From Aliiglaciecola sp. M165 (GTDB lineage: Bacteria; Pseudomonadota; Gammaproteobacteria; Enterobacterales; Alteromonadaceae): 50,656 nt of DNA. Below the pieces are notes generated by a model that was given only the letters and a program-made list of their open reading frames with translations, did no database searches and was not told where the DNA came from. The stretch covers positions 1-50,656 of the forward strand of contig NZ_VKKH01000011.1 of the NCBI RefSeq assembly GCF_007197995.1, written 5' to 3'. Positions 1 through 8,462 of the stretch are shown here, in pieces; the stretch's first letter is position 1; each line of letters starts with the position of its first letter. The translations under genes were made by a program, and so were the position numbers.

Positions 1-152
1 GGGGATGATTAGTTAAGTAGGAGCAAATTGCATCTGGGCCATGAGCCAATGAGCTCAATAAACAGGCCGAATATATGAAGGCAATAACTCACTTATTATC
101 TATCAATAAACCTTGCAAACTGGGTGGGTCCATATATGACATCTACCTTTGC

Positions 153-283
153 ACGTCATTCCGCAAACGCCAATCAAAACGTCATTCCGCAAAGCTCTTG
201 TGCGGAATCTACTAAACAGGCTGTTATTTTAAACACTACGATTGAGGTCAGGAGATCCCCGATAAGAGCATTCGGGGATGAAG
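153..283 (+). repeat. Dispersed hairpin repeat, copy A, with a truncated extra left end
   Basis: The block 179-283 starts ACGTCATTCCGC, contains an ATTCCGCA/TGCGGAAT hairpin, then TCTACTAAACAG, and ends with an ATCCCC/GGGGAT hairpin. The same order of modules occurs at 7425-7544. A second left end (GTCATTCCGC) lies at 155-164, as if one copy were broken by another. The element abuts the 3' end of parB. A GAAGC-GGA-GCTTC hairpin at 279-291 reaches the parB stop codon. No transposase is encoded, so this is a non-coding repeat, possibly MITE-like. Nothing else is seen in 1-290. Confidence 0.7.
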
Positions 284-290
284 CGGAGCT

Positions 291-1154
291 TCACTTAATA
301 TGACTTAAAATCCCGTCTAACTCATCAAGGTTAGAAAAGTTAATGACCAGCTTGCCTTTTCCTTTGGCATTGTGAGCGATTGTAACGGGTGCACCCAGGT
401 TGTCTGACAACTCGTTTTGCAGGCGTTGGACATCCGGGTCGATGCTTTGTTCGGCTTTGGGTTTGGCAGGTTCGAGTAACTTTCGTACCAGATTTTCAGT
501 GTCCCTGACGGTAAGTCCTTTGCCAGAAACCGTTTGCGCGGCTTCAGTTTGCACCTCGCCTTCCAACGCCAATAGTGCTCTGGCGTGGCCCATTTCTATG
601 TCACCATATTCGAGTAACAATTTTACGTCTTCGTTTAAATTGTTGAGTCGTAACAAGTTGGTTACAGTTGTGCGAGACTTACCGACAGCTTCAGCGACTT
701 CCTGATGAGTCAGTTCAAATTCGGTCATCAAACGATCAAGAGCTTGGGCTTCTTCCATAGCATTAAGATCTTCGCGCTGAATATTCTCTATTAGTGCAAT
801 GGCAACCGCTGCTTCGTCAGGAACATTTTTAATAATACAGGGAACAACATCGAGCTGAGCCAGTTGTGACGCACGCCAACGACGTTCGCCTGCAATAATT
901 TCGTATTTTTCATCTTCAACTTTGCGCACAACAATGGGCTGAATAATCCCTTGAGAACGAATTGACGAGGCCAAATCATCCAATGCTTCGGGCGACATAT
1001 CTTTACGTGGTTGATATTTTCCTGCCTGGAGGAACTCTATGGGGAGTTTTTGTAGTTCGCTGCTACGCTCTGGTACGTTGGTCTCTTGTTTCGCTGAGCT
1101 AGTTGCCAGCAAGGCATCGAGTCCTCTTCCTAATCCACGTTTTTTCGACGACAT
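291..1154 (-). CDS. parB: Chromosome-partitioning protein ParB
   Basis: ParB is a CTP-dependent DNA clamp that loads at parS sites and works with the ParA ATPase to segregate newly replicated origins. The 287-residue length is typical. The N-terminus carries the ParA-interacting motif KRGLGRGLDALL (about 5-16). The ParB/Srx nucleotide-binding domain follows, with GERRWRA at 89-95 and ENIQRE at 123-128. A helix-turn-helix lies at about 150-170, then a C-terminal dimerisation region. The gene follows parA by about 20 bases and is the last gene of the mnmG-rsmG-parA-parB run. Two perfect candidate targets (parS) lie 17 kb away inside recF. The ATG start gives a full-length N-terminus. Confidence 0.97.
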   Translation of the reverse strand: MSSKKRGLGRGLDALLATSSAKQETNVPERSSELQKLPIEFLQAGKYQPRKDMSPEALDDLASSIRSQGIIQPIVVRKVEDEKYEIIAGERRWRASQLAQLDVVPCIIKNVPDEAAVAIALIENIQREDLNAMEEAQALDRLMTEFELTHQEVAEAVGKSRTTVTNLLRLNNLNEDVKLLLEYGDIEMGHARALLALEGEVQTEAAQTVSGKGLTVRDTENLVRKLLEPAKPKAEQSIDPDVQRLQNELSDNLGAPVTIAHNAKGKGKLVINFSNLDELDGILSHIK

Positions 1155-1175
1155 GTCTGAGTTAACCTTTTTTAT

Positions 1176-1961
1176 TTAGCTGGCTTTTTTCAAATTTTTA
1201 TTGCGACGACGTAATATTTCTCCGGCTAGGGCCAAATAAGCCTTAGCGCCGGTAGAAGATTTGTCGTAATACATTGCTGGCGCGCCAAAGCTAGGCGCTT
1301 CGGCGAGACGCACATTGCGCGGTATAACAGTGCGATAAACTTGATCGCCAAAATGACGTTTAAGCTGCTCTGATACATCGTTAGCCAAACGATTACGCGG
1401 GTCGTACATGGTGCGCAATACACCTTCAATTTTCAGCTCTGGGTTGACCACAGATGCTAATTTTTTAATCGTGTCCATCAATGCCGTGAGACCTTCCAGC
1501 GCATAATATTCACACTGCATGGGCACCAAAACTGAATCGGCCGCCGCCATGGCATTCACTGTGAGCTGGCTTAGTGAAGGAGGACAATCAATGAAGATAT
1601 AATCGTAGTAATTACGAACCGGTTCCAGTGCATTGCGTAATCTTAATTCACGAGCGAACACTTCCATCAATTTGATTTCTGCAGCGGTGACATCGCTGTT
1701 ACCCGCAATAAGATGATATTTGCCCGTGGTCTCGGTGATCACCACATCTTGCACTGGCTTTTCTTCGATTAGTAATTCGTAACAGGTGGAATCGACGTCA
1801 TATTTGTCGACACCGCTTCCCATGGTGGCATTACCTTGAGGATCCAAATCGATCAGCAGCACTTTACGTTTAGTCGCAGCCATGGAGGCCGCCACATTTA
1901 CCGCCGTAGTCGTTTTACCAACTCCGCCTTTTTGATTTGCTATTGCGATGACTTTCGCCAA
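1176..1961 (-). CDS. parA: Chromosome-partitioning ATPase ParA (Soj)
   Basis: This is a 261-residue ParA/Soj ATPase of the MinD/ParA deviant-Walker family. ATP-bound dimers coat the nucleoid and are released by ParB, which moves parS-ParB complexes. The deviant Walker A KGGVGKTT is at residues 11-18, with the signature lysine at 11. Switch I-like DLDPQGNAT is at about 38-46 and Walker B-like FIDCPPS at about 123-129. There is no N-terminal helix-turn-helix extension, as expected of a chromosomal rather than a plasmid ParA. It lies between rsmG and parB on the same strand, with about 58 bases to rsmG and 21 to parB, consistent with cotranscription. Confidence 0.97.
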   Translation of the reverse strand: MAKVIAIANQKGGVGKTTTAVNVAASMAATKRKVLLIDLDPQGNATMGSGVDKYDVDSTCYELLIEEKPVQDVVITETTGKYHLIAGNSDVTAAEIKLMEVFARELRLRNALEPVRNYYDYIFIDCPPSLSQLTVNAMAAADSVLVPMQCEYYALEGLTALMDTIKKLASVVNPELKIEGVLRTMYDPRNRLANDVSEQLKRHFGDQVYRTVIPRNVRLAEAPSFGAPAMYYDKSSTGAKAYLALAGEILRRRNKNLKKAS

Positions 1962-2019
1962 GGTATTCTTCCGTTTTCTTGTTACTAATATTTTTAATTA
2001 ACTAAAATGGTAGTAGGCA

Positions 2020-2661
2020 CTAACTAACTTTTCGAATTTTCAGTAAATGCCGTTGTCCTTCCAACGCCGGTATTGAAAGCTCAATGGATTCTATCATTTC
2101 AAAACCATCAGGGAGAAGGGCAATTTCTTGTTCGGGTAACTGGCCTTTCAAAGCGAGAAACTCACCTTGAGAATCTACCAGATGCTGACACCAGTGCAAC
2201 ATATCTTTTATCGACGCAAACGCCCGACTCAATACCCCATCTAGTGGTAAGTCGCTTTGATACTGCTCTACACGGGATTGCACTGGCTCGATATTTTTTA
2301 ATCCAAGTTCGAATGCCGCTTGTTTCATAAAGCGTACACGCTTACCTAAACTATCCAGCAACACAAAATGTTTGTCAGGATGCATGATGGACAACGGAAT
2401 TCCCGGCAAGCCAGGTCCAGTACCCACATCAATATAACGCTTTTTTATCAGATGCGGCGCAACCACTATGGAATCAACGATATGTTTAATCAGCATTTCT
2501 TGCGGATCGCGCACCGAGGTTAGGTTATAAGCTTTGTTCCATTTGTGGATCATCAATACATAATCCACCAGCTGGTGTTTTTGCTGATCACTCACGATTA
2601 ATTCAAGAGGCGACAGTGCTTTGTCGAGCGCTGACAAAAGGTCCGTTTTTAAATCACTCAT
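2020..2661 (-). CDS. rsmG: 16S rRNA (guanine527-N7)-methyltransferase RsmG (GidB)
   Basis: RsmG uses S-adenosylmethionine to methylate N7 of G527 in 16S rRNA; loss of this methyl group gives low-level streptomycin resistance in other bacteria. The 213 residues match the family. The SAM-binding loop [10 protein letters not shown] lies at about 78-87, after the conserved segment [12 protein letters not shown] at 41-52. The ATG overlaps the mnmG stop by one base (TAATG), so the two are translationally coupled. The order mnmG-rsmG-parA-parB is the usual gammaproteobacterial arrangement beside oriC. Confidence 0.96.
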   Translation of the reverse strand: MSDLKTDLLSALDKALSPLELIVSDQQKHQLVDYVLMIHKWNKAYNLTSVRDPQEMLIKHIVDSIVVAPHLIKKRYIDVGTGPGLPGIPLSIMHPDKHFVLLDSLGKRVRFMKQAAFELGLKNIEPVQSRVEQYQSDLPLDGVLSRAFASIKDMLHWCQHLVDSQGEFLALKGQLPEQEIALLPDGFEMIESIELSIPALEGQRHLLKIRKVS

Positions 2662-4571
2662 TATGCGCTTTGTCGATCGCCACTGGGTTGTTTGCGGATC
2701 AAACCCTGTTTTTTCAGATGCACTAATAACAATGAAATCGCCGCAGGTGTGATCCCCGAAATTCGTGTGGCTTTACCAATGGTTTCTGGGCGTGCATCAG
2801 TTAATTTAGCCAGAACCTCATTGGAAAGTCCGGAAATAGTGCTGTAATCAAAATCCATCGGCAATAGCGTATTTTCATGGCGACGGCTTTTTGCGATTTC
2901 ATCTTTTTGGCGTTCGATATACCCAGCATATTTGATTTGAATTTCAACCTGCTCAGCTGCTTGGCCATTTTCCAAACGAGGGCCTAAGCCTTCAACGTCC
3001 ATCAATTTGTCGTAAGTCATCTCTGGGCGACGAATTAATTCTTCCAAAGAATGTTCACGACTGACCGGATTTTTTAATAAGGTATTAAGCTGTGCAACAG
3101 AGCTATGGTTTGGGTGCACCCATGAAGAACTTAGACGTTGTTTTTCCGCTTCAATTGCTTCCATTTTTTCATTGAAAGCCGCCCAGCGTGCATCGTCAAC
3201 CAAACCAATTTCTCGGCCTTTTGCGGTCAATCGAATATCTGCGTTATCTTCACGCAACAATAATCGATATTCAGCACGGCTAGTAAACATGCGGTAGGGC
3301 TCTTTTGTCCCCATCGTTGCCAAATCGTCTATCAACACACCAGCGTATGCTTCGTCACGACGTAGTGTGAAGGGATCTTTTTCAAGTACTTGCAGAGCAG
3401 CGTTTGCACCTGCAAGCAACCCTTGTGCTCCGGCTTCTTCGTAACCTGTGGTGCCGTTAATTTGTCCGGCAAAAAACAGACCGTCGATGAACTTGGTTTC
3501 CAAATTCTGTTTCAAATCTCTTGGATCAAAAAAGTCGTATTCAATCGCATAACCAGGACGAATGATATGTGCGTTTTCAAAGCCTTTGATAGAGCGAACC
3601 AAATCAAATTGAACGTCAAACGGTAAACTCGTGGAGATACCGTTTGGATAGATTTCAATGCTGTTTAGGCCTTCTGGCTCAACAAATATTTGGTGTGAAT
3701 TTTTATCAGCAAAGCGATTAATTTTGTCTTCAATCGACGGACAATAGCGAGGCCCAACACCTTCAATCACCCCGGTGTACATGGGTGAGCGATCCAATCC
3801 AGAACGAATAATCTCATGAGTACGTTCATTGGTGTGCGTGATATAACAAGATATCTGCTGAGGATGATCTTCTACTTTGCCCATGAATGAAACCACTGGA
3901 AGCGGACTATCACCAGGTTGTTCTTGCATCAGATCATAGTTAAGCGTTCGCGCGTCCAATCTCGCTGGTGTACCGGTTTTTAGGCGATCAACTCTAAAGG
4001 GTAAGGCTCTTAATCTATCTGCCAAGGCGATTGAAGGTGGATCACCTGCACGTCCGCCCTTATAGTTTTCCATGCCGATATGGATGGTGCCACCCAAGAA
4101 GGTGCCTACTGTCAACACCACGGTTTTGGCTTTAAATTTCAAGCCCATCTGTGTCACAACACCGGTGACACGATCCTGTTCAACAATCAGATCGTCACAG
4201 GATTGTTGAAAAATCGTCAGATTGGGTTGATGTTCGAGCATATGGCGGATCGCCGTTCGGTACAAAGAGCGGTCGGCTTGTGCCCTAGTTGCTCTAACCG
4301 CCGGACCTTTACTGGAATTTAGCGTGCGAAATTGAATACCTGCTTTGTCGGTTGCCAAAGCCATGGCACCACCTAAGGCATCGATTTCTTTAACCAAATG
4401 TCCTTTACCAATACCACCGATCGCTGGATTACAGGACATTTGACCTAAGGTTTCGATGTTGTGGGTCAACAAAAGCGTATTAACACCCATTCGCGCAGAG
4501 GCAAGCGCGGCTTCGGTTCCTGCATGACCGCCACCGACAACAATTACGTCAAAATCTTGCTGGTAAAACAT
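2661..4571 (-). CDS. mnmG: tRNA uridine-5-carboxymethylaminomethyl modification protein MnmG (GidA)
   Basis: MnmG is the FAD-dependent subunit that, with the GTPase MnmE, makes the cmnm5/mnm5 modification at wobble U34 of tRNAs reading split codon boxes. The FAD-binding glycine motif GGGHAG is at residues 13-18. The segment [19 protein letters not shown] near 46-64 is highly conserved, and a C-terminal helical domain carries the YAGYIERQ segment near 552. The length of 636 is close to the E. coli protein. The partner gene mnmE is 5 kb away at 9595-10977. The start faces oriC, so transcription from this promoter may influence the origin, as gidA transcription does in E. coli (inference). Confidence 0.97.
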   Translation of the reverse strand: MFYQQDFDVIVVGGGHAGTEAALASARMGVNTLLLTHNIETLGQMSCNPAIGGIGKGHLVKEIDALGGAMALATDKAGIQFRTLNSSKGPAVRATRAQADRSLYRTAIRHMLEHQPNLTIFQQSCDDLIVEQDRVTGVVTQMGLKFKAKTVVLTVGTFLGGTIHIGMENYKGGRAGDPPSIALADRLRALPFRVDRLKTGTPARLDARTLNYDLMQEQPGDSPLPVVSFMGKVEDHPQQISCYITHTNERTHEIIRSGLDRSPMYTGVIEGVGPRYCPSIEDKINRFADKNSHQIFVEPEGLNSIEIYPNGISTSLPFDVQFDLVRSIKGFENAHIIRPGYAIEYDFFDPRDLKQNLETKFIDGLFFAGQINGTTGYEEAGAQGLLAGANAALQVLEKDPFTLRRDEAYAGVLIDDLATMGTKEPYRMFTSRAEYRLLLREDNADIRLTAKGREIGLVDDARWAAFNEKMEAIEAEKQRLSSSWVHPNHSSVAQLNTLLKNPVSREHSLEELIRRPEMTYDKLMDVEGLGPRLENGQAAEQVEIQIKYAGYIERQKDEIAKSRRHENTLLPMDFDYSTISGLSNEVLAKLTDARPETIGKATRISGITPAAISLLLVHLKKQGLIRKQPSGDRQSA

Positions 4572-4599
4572 ATTTGCCTCAAAAAATTTGCACTAACTC

Positions 4600-5040
4600 A
4601 ATATAAACGATCGGTTTTAACAAATCAGATCGATCACATTTAAAAAAGGGCGCGTATTTTACACTTATTTTTTCAGAATAGAAATGTTTAAAATTCAATC
4701 AATCACGCATTTCACAAGGACTTTTACCTATTTTGTTTTGACTTGTAAAACAGTGATCGCCACTGCGATCGCATTTACTAATCTTTATGATCTATTTAGA
4801 TCTTTAATTTACTTTTACTATTATTAAGCACGCTGATTTCTGTGTGTAAGCCATTTTTTATAATAAATAACAGGAGCTTACGAGCTAGTGATCCATGTGA
4901 TCAAAGGTTGATCAACTGCGTATAAGATGTGTATAAAACACGATCTTATCCACAGATGATTTTGTGGATAAATGTATTCAGTTGATAACCATAGGATGCT
5001 ACCGGGTTATTAACCGTTTTATCCACAGGGGGATCGTGTG
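4600..5040. other. oriC: Probable replication origin (oriC), E. coli type
   Basis: The 0.7-kb gap between mnmG and the HMG-CoA reductase gene has the hallmarks of an enterobacterial-type origin. Twelve GATC (Dam/SeqA) sites start at 4609, 4628, 4632, 4755, 4767, 4789, 4799, 4890, 4899, 4910, 4942 and 5032. There is an AT-rich unwinding stretch at about 4780-4865, including GATCTATTTAGATC at 4789. DnaA boxes follow at 4928-5027. The position next to mnmG, with mioC on the other side, matches E. coli gidA-oriC-mioC except for two inserted genes. That this is the active origin is inference; the dnaA upstream region is the alternative. Confidence 0.82.
4928..5027. promoter_or_regulatory. DnaA-box cluster in oriC
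   Basis: There are three exact consensus boxes: TTATCCACA at 4946-4954 (+), TTATCCACA on the minus strand at 4963-4971, and TTATCCACA at 5019-5027 (+). A TTATACACA box (the E. coli R2 form) is on the minus strand at 4928-4936. A weaker TTATCAACT-like box is on the minus strand at about 4982-4990. The last strong box is followed by a GATC, as E. coli R4 is. The cluster is consistent with ordered DnaA loading next to the AT-rich region. Confidence 0.85.
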
Positions 5041-5104
5041 ATTAATGTACGATTTTGTATTGAATTCCAATTAAACGAAAAATGTCGTCCCCAATCACAG
5101 ATCC

Positions 5105-5171
5105 ACGTCATCCCGATAATAGGTTCACATCTTCCCCTAGTGCTCTTTGTCGCGCACGCAGTGGGAGATCT
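5105..5171 (-). repeat. Dispersed hairpin repeat, copy B (partial, inverted)
   Basis: The segment at 5131-5171, read on the minus strand, runs AGATCTCCCACTGCGTGCG and then CGACAAAGAGCACTAGGGGAAG. It is nearly identical to the right part of copy D at 7497-7539. A left-end-like ACGTCATCCCG is at 5105-5115 on the plus strand. The copy sits between oriC and the HMG-CoA reductase gene. Confidence 0.7.
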
Positions 5172-5279
5172 GGCAAGGTACTAAGGTGAGACCCTTTAAC
5201 AACTAGTTATCAATGGAATTTGCTTTATATATAAGTGCTCATCCATACTGGATTAACGCTAAATTCGTTGATAGTACTT

Positions 5280-6449
5280 ATGCCCAAAATCCCTCGTAGC
5301 AAAGAAAATGATTACACCTGTGAAATGGCAGCTACTCGCCGAAGTTTTATCAGTTCGCAAACCAAAGGCTCTTTAGATAATGTGGGCCAGTATTCTATTA
5401 ATCCGGATTCTTTACCCGGGAATATTGAGAATTTTATTGGTGCCGCCCAAGTACCCATCGGTGTAGCCGGACCTATGCTGCTTGATGGCGTAGAGGCACG
5501 TGGTGAGTTTTATGTACCGATGGCAACAACAGAAGGAACCCTGGTTGCCAGTTATAACCGGGGAATGCGTCTTACCAATGAGGCCGGTGGCATTCAAACT
5601 ACGGTGATAGAAGATGCAATGCAACGGGCGCCAGTTTTTACCTTTACAGATGCCCGCGCAGCATTAGCGTTCGGAAAATGGGTAACTGAACATTTTTCGA
5701 AAATCAAAGCTCAGGCCGAGCAAACAACATCCGTCGGAAAACTTACTAATATTGAACAATATGCAGCCTCTAAACTGCGCTGGTTACGCTTCAATTTTAC
5801 CTGTGGAGACGCGGCTGGACAAAATATGGTGAGTAAAGCCACCCGCCACGCATGCCAGTGGATATTGGCGCAAAATATTCCAGGATTAGAGCATTTTGCC
5901 CTAGCAGCCAATTTGGACACAGATAAAAAACACTCCTTTGTTAATGCGCTTCATACTCGCGGAAAACGTGTTGTTGCAGAAGTAACTATTCCAGCAAAGC
6001 TATTGAAATCCATTATGAATTGCACACCTGAGGCACTTTTTAAACAACGTCAATATTCAAATATGGGCGCTTTTATGGCCGGCAGTGTCAGCAACGGTGC
6101 CCATTTTGCCAACGGGATAACTGCTGTGTTTATTGCTTGTGGACAAGATGTAGCGAATGTTGCCGAGTCGTCAGCAGGTTATACTTACTCAGAGATCACA
6201 TCATCAGGTGACTACTATTTTTCAATTACCATTCCTTCACTAATCGTAGCAACCTACGGTGGTGGTACCGGATTAGCAACCCAAAAAGAATGTTTAGACA
6301 TGCTTAATTGTTATGGCAAGGGTAAAGTGAATAAATTAGCTGAAATCATTGCCGCAACTGTGTTGTGCGGTGAATTGTCGCTCTCTTCGGCGATTGTTGC
6401 TGATGAATGGGTGTCAAGCCACGATACCTTTGGCAGAAACCGCCCATAA
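5280..6449 (+). CDS. Class I-like hydroxymethylglutaryl-CoA reductase
   Basis: The family reduces HMG-CoA with two NADPH to mevalonate, the committed step of the mevalonate pathway. From the ATG at 5280 the protein has 389 residues. The substrate-binding motif ENFIGAAQVPIGVAGP is at about 50-65 and the catalytic Glu in TTEG at 85. GDAAGQNM at 176-183, the catalytic Lys in DTDKKHS at about 216, the catalytic Asp in GQD at 290 and GGGTGLATQ at 327-335 follow. A C-terminal catalytic His lies in SHDTFGRNR at 381. All catalytic residues therefore seem present. A GTG at 5235 would add 15 residues; the KIPR..DDY-like opening favours the ATG. No membrane domain is present. No other mevalonate-pathway gene is in the window, so its metabolic role is open. 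It sits between oriC and dnaC, flanked by dispersed repeats, which suggests acquisition (inference). Confidence 0.9.
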   Translation: MPKIPRSKENDYTCEMAATRRSFISSQTKGSLDNVGQYSINPDSLPGNIENFIGAAQVPIGVAGPMLLDGVEARGEFYVPMATTEGTLVASYNRGMRLTNEAGGIQTTVIEDAMQRAPVFTFTDARAALAFGKWVTEHFSKIKAQAEQTTSVGKLTNIEQYAASKLRWLRFNFTCGDAAGQNMVSKATRHACQWILAQNIPGLEHFALAANLDTDKKHSFVNALHTRGKRVVAEVTIPAKLLKSIMNCTPEALFKQRQYSNMGAFMAGSVSNGAHFANGITAVFIACGQDVANVAESSAGYTYSEITSSGDYYFSITIPSLIVATYGGGTGLATQKECLDMLNCYGKGKVNKLAEIIAATVLCGELSLSSAIVADEWVSSHDTFGRNRP

Positions 6450-6528
6450 AAATTTAAAATAATTTTTAAACCTTTGAACTCAATATTGCGACATAAAAAC
6501 ACATCCAAACAAAACACGAGAGATTATT

Positions 6529-7317
6529 ATGTTTGCACTAACCAAAAACAAAGTCGTCACACTGTTATCTGCAGTGGCACTGTTTGCTAGCCTCAATATA
6601 TCGGCAGAAACCCTTCGCGAAACCTTTAGCGCTCAATCTGGCGGTGAACTGTATTTGCGCACAGACGTTGGGCGATTGACCATCGATACCCATTCTAGCA
6701 ACGAAGTGATACTGGAAGTTCAAGTCAAAGGTGAAGATGCTGACGACTTTGAATTAACTCATGATGTTAATGGCGACAGGATCAATGTGTACGGAAAAGT
6801 AGAAGGCCGCAAAGGCTGGGGCTGGAATAGACAACTTAAAGTTGAATTTCGAGTCACAGTGCCCAAAGAGTTCAATCTGGAAATGCATACATCTGGCGGT
6901 TCAATCGATATTGAAGATTTGATTGGAAATGTGGATGCACACACCTCCGGCGGTTCTATTGATGTGGGGAATATCCAAGGGGATGTCACCCTTAAAACGT
7001 CAGGTGGTTCGATACAAACTGAAGAGATCCACGGCGAAATTGATGCACATACGTCAGGTGGTAGCATTCGAGTGACTATGACAAAACAGCCAACCAAAGA
7101 CGCTGAGTTGAGTACCTCAGGAGGCTCAATTACCGCGTATTTAATGGAAGATATTCAGATTGATATTGATGCTTCTACTAGTGGTGGACGTGTGCGTTCT
7201 GACTTCGACGTAGATGGACGGGTCAAAAAACAATCAATTCGCGGCGAAATAAACGGTGGTGGTCCACGTTTGGAATTGCACACCAGCGGCGGCAGTGTTT
7301 CGATTAAAAAGAATTGA
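6529..7317 (+). CDS. Secreted DUF4097-type beta-strand repeat protein
   Basis: Residues 1-26 look like a signal peptide (positive start, LLSAVALFASL core, cut after NISA). The rest is built from repeated TSGG(S)(I/V) turns starting at residues 121, 139, 157, 175, 196, 217 and 252, at first with a strict 18-residue period. This is the pattern of DUF4097/DUF2807-like right-handed beta-helix proteins. Members are envelope-associated and mostly of unknown function. There is no lipobox, so it is probably periplasmic or surface-released. It lies about 80 bases after the HMG-CoA reductase on the same strand, and the transcript probably ends at the hairpins at 7316-7390. A functional link to HMG-CoA reductase is not evident. 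Confidence 0.85.
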   Translation: MFALTKNKVVTLLSAVALFASLNISAETLRETFSAQSGGELYLRTDVGRLTIDTHSSNEVILEVQVKGEDADDFELTHDVNGDRINVYGKVEGRKGWGWNRQLKVEFRVTVPKEFNLEMHTSGGSIDIEDLIGNVDAHTSGGSIDVGNIQGDVTLKTSGGSIQTEEIHGEIDAHTSGGSIRVTMTKQPTKDAELSTSGGSITAYLMEDIQIDIDASTSGGRVRSDFDVDGRVKKQSIRGEINGGGPRLELHTSGGSVSIKKN

Positions 7318-7390
7318 GAAATTCCCGGAGGGAATTTCTCATCCCGCAAGGGCTCTTTTAGGGCGCACGCAGTGGCGGGATCTTTTTTTA
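7316..7390 (+). terminator. Double hairpin terminator, the second formed by dispersed repeat copy C
   Basis: A perfect 11-bp hairpin (GAGAAATTCCC, loop GGA, GGGAATTTCTC) spans 7316-7340 and begins at the DUF4097 stop codon. It is followed at once by ATCCCGC...GCGGGAT at 7341-7381 and a T-run at 7383-7389, which reads as a rho-independent terminator. The second hairpin contains GGCTCTTTTAGGGCGCACGC, a diverged piece of the dispersed repeat (copy C). Confidence 0.75.
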
Positions 7391-7424
7391 AAACACGTCA
7401 CCCTCCTGGCTGCGTTTTTCCATC

Positions 7425-7544
7425 ACGTCATCCCGCAGTGCTCTTTTGCGGGATCTACTAAACAGCTTGTTGTTTTAAATACTGCGATTGAATTGAAGAG
7501 ATCCCCCACTGCGTGCGCGACAAAGAGCACTCGGGGAAGACGTC
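7425..7544 (+). repeat. Dispersed hairpin repeat, copy D (most complete)
   Basis: This 120-bp element has imperfect terminal inverted repeats: ACGTCATCCCG at the left, and ACGTCTTCCCCG when the right end is read inward. The left arm forms ATCCCGCA/TGCGGGAT. The middle carries TCTACTAAACAG and TTGTTTTAAATACTGCGATTG. The right arm contains CACTGCGTGCGCGACAAAGAG. It shares the left arm and middle with copy A and the right arm with copy B. It has no coding capacity. Together with 7318-7424 it fills the gap between the DUF4097 gene and dnaC. Confidence 0.75.
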
Positions 7545-7597
7545 TTTTAGTATCAGGGATTAGGTCTTTTTAGTTCCGGGGACGACGTTGTCGTTTT

Positions 7598-8413
7598 TCA
7601 CTTAACCTGATTAGGTTGGTATCCGGAAACGTTTGCCGGTTCAGCGCTTTGTGGAATTACTTCTTTACGTCGACTGGGGCCTGAGAATTTAACTTTGTAG
7701 GTGTCATATTCCTTTATCGATTCGAAACAATAACGGCCTAATGCATTTTCCAATTCAGCCAAATTGTGGTTGGTGATCATGATGCAATTTTTGTTATTGA
7801 CCATGCGCTGGCGTAGCAGATTACCCAGCCAGCTTTGGGTGTTTTTCTTAAGTACCGATTCGTTGACACAGACTTCATCTAAAATCAGTAAATCTACGTC
7901 CAACAACTCTTTTTGAATTTCTCGGAATTGCTCAGCAACATTGTCGGTGGCGTTGTAGTCGTATGAAAAGAAACGCATTTCCAAAAGGCTGGAAAGCTGT
8001 CGATACAACACTGATATTTCAAACTGCTCGATAAGCTGATGAGCAATGGCGCCGGCTATGTGGGACTTTCCACGGCCGTAATCACCGTAAAAGATCATCA
8101 TATGGGAACCACTCTTGCGCCAATTAGGGTCATCATGAGCGTGAATAAAGGATTGTGCAATACTCACCGCTTCAATCACATCTTCACTGTCTTCAATAAG
8201 CGTATTGAATGTCCATTTTGGATTCAGATCGGAACGACCATGGATATCTTGAATCCGGCGTAATTTGGACTCTTGTTGAAGTTTTCTTACGTCATCATTG
8301 GCTTGTCGTTCGTATTCTTTTCGAACGTCTTGGTAGTCGGTGTAAGTATCCGGCACATGTTTTTTACCGAGGGCTTTTGCCAATTGTTCGATTTTATTTT
8401 TGATACTGTCCAC
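7598..8413 (-). CDS. dnaC: DnaC-like replicative helicase loader
   Basis: DnaC is an AAA+ ATPase that loads the DnaB helicase at oriC and at restarted forks. The 271-residue protein has an N-terminal helicase-binding-like region rich in charged helices (about 1-60). The Walker A motif GDYGRGKSH is at 110-118 and Walker B LLILDE at 175-180. An MITNHNL segment with sensor I character is near 218, followed by the DnaC-type GRYCFESIK near 230. Length and motif order match the DnaC rather than the DnaA/Hda branch; a phage-derived DnaC-like loader is the alternative. It is the last gene of the yajQ-mnmE-mioC-dnaT-dnaC run, 49 bases after dnaT, and lies about 2.6 kb from oriC. Confidence 0.9.
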   Translation of the reverse strand: MDSIKNKIEQLAKALGKKHVPDTYTDYQDVRKEYERQANDDVRKLQQESKLRRIQDIHGRSDLNPKWTFNTLIEDSEDVIEAVSIAQSFIHAHDDPNWRKSGSHMMIFYGDYGRGKSHIAGAIAHQLIEQFEISVLYRQLSSLLEMRFFSYDYNATDNVAEQFREIQKELLDVDLLILDEVCVNESVLKKNTQSWLGNLLRQRMVNNKNCIMITNHNLAELENALGRYCFESIKEYDTYKVKFSGPSRRKEVIPQSAEPANVSGYQPNQVK

Positions 8414-8462
8414 AAGGATCCACTAGTCACTTTTAGGTTAATTAATCGAAAACCAAACCGGG

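Noticed and set aside
1-8. GGGGATGA at the window edge as a fifth copy of the dispersed repeat
   Set aside because: Eight bases at the edge are too few; it only resembles the right end of copy A.
2073-2330. Plus-strand open frame opposite rsmG, and similar frames opposite mnmG, mnmE, gyrB and polA
   Set aside because: They lie wholly within well-supported genes, lack Shine-Dalgarno signals and have composition typical of antisense shadows.
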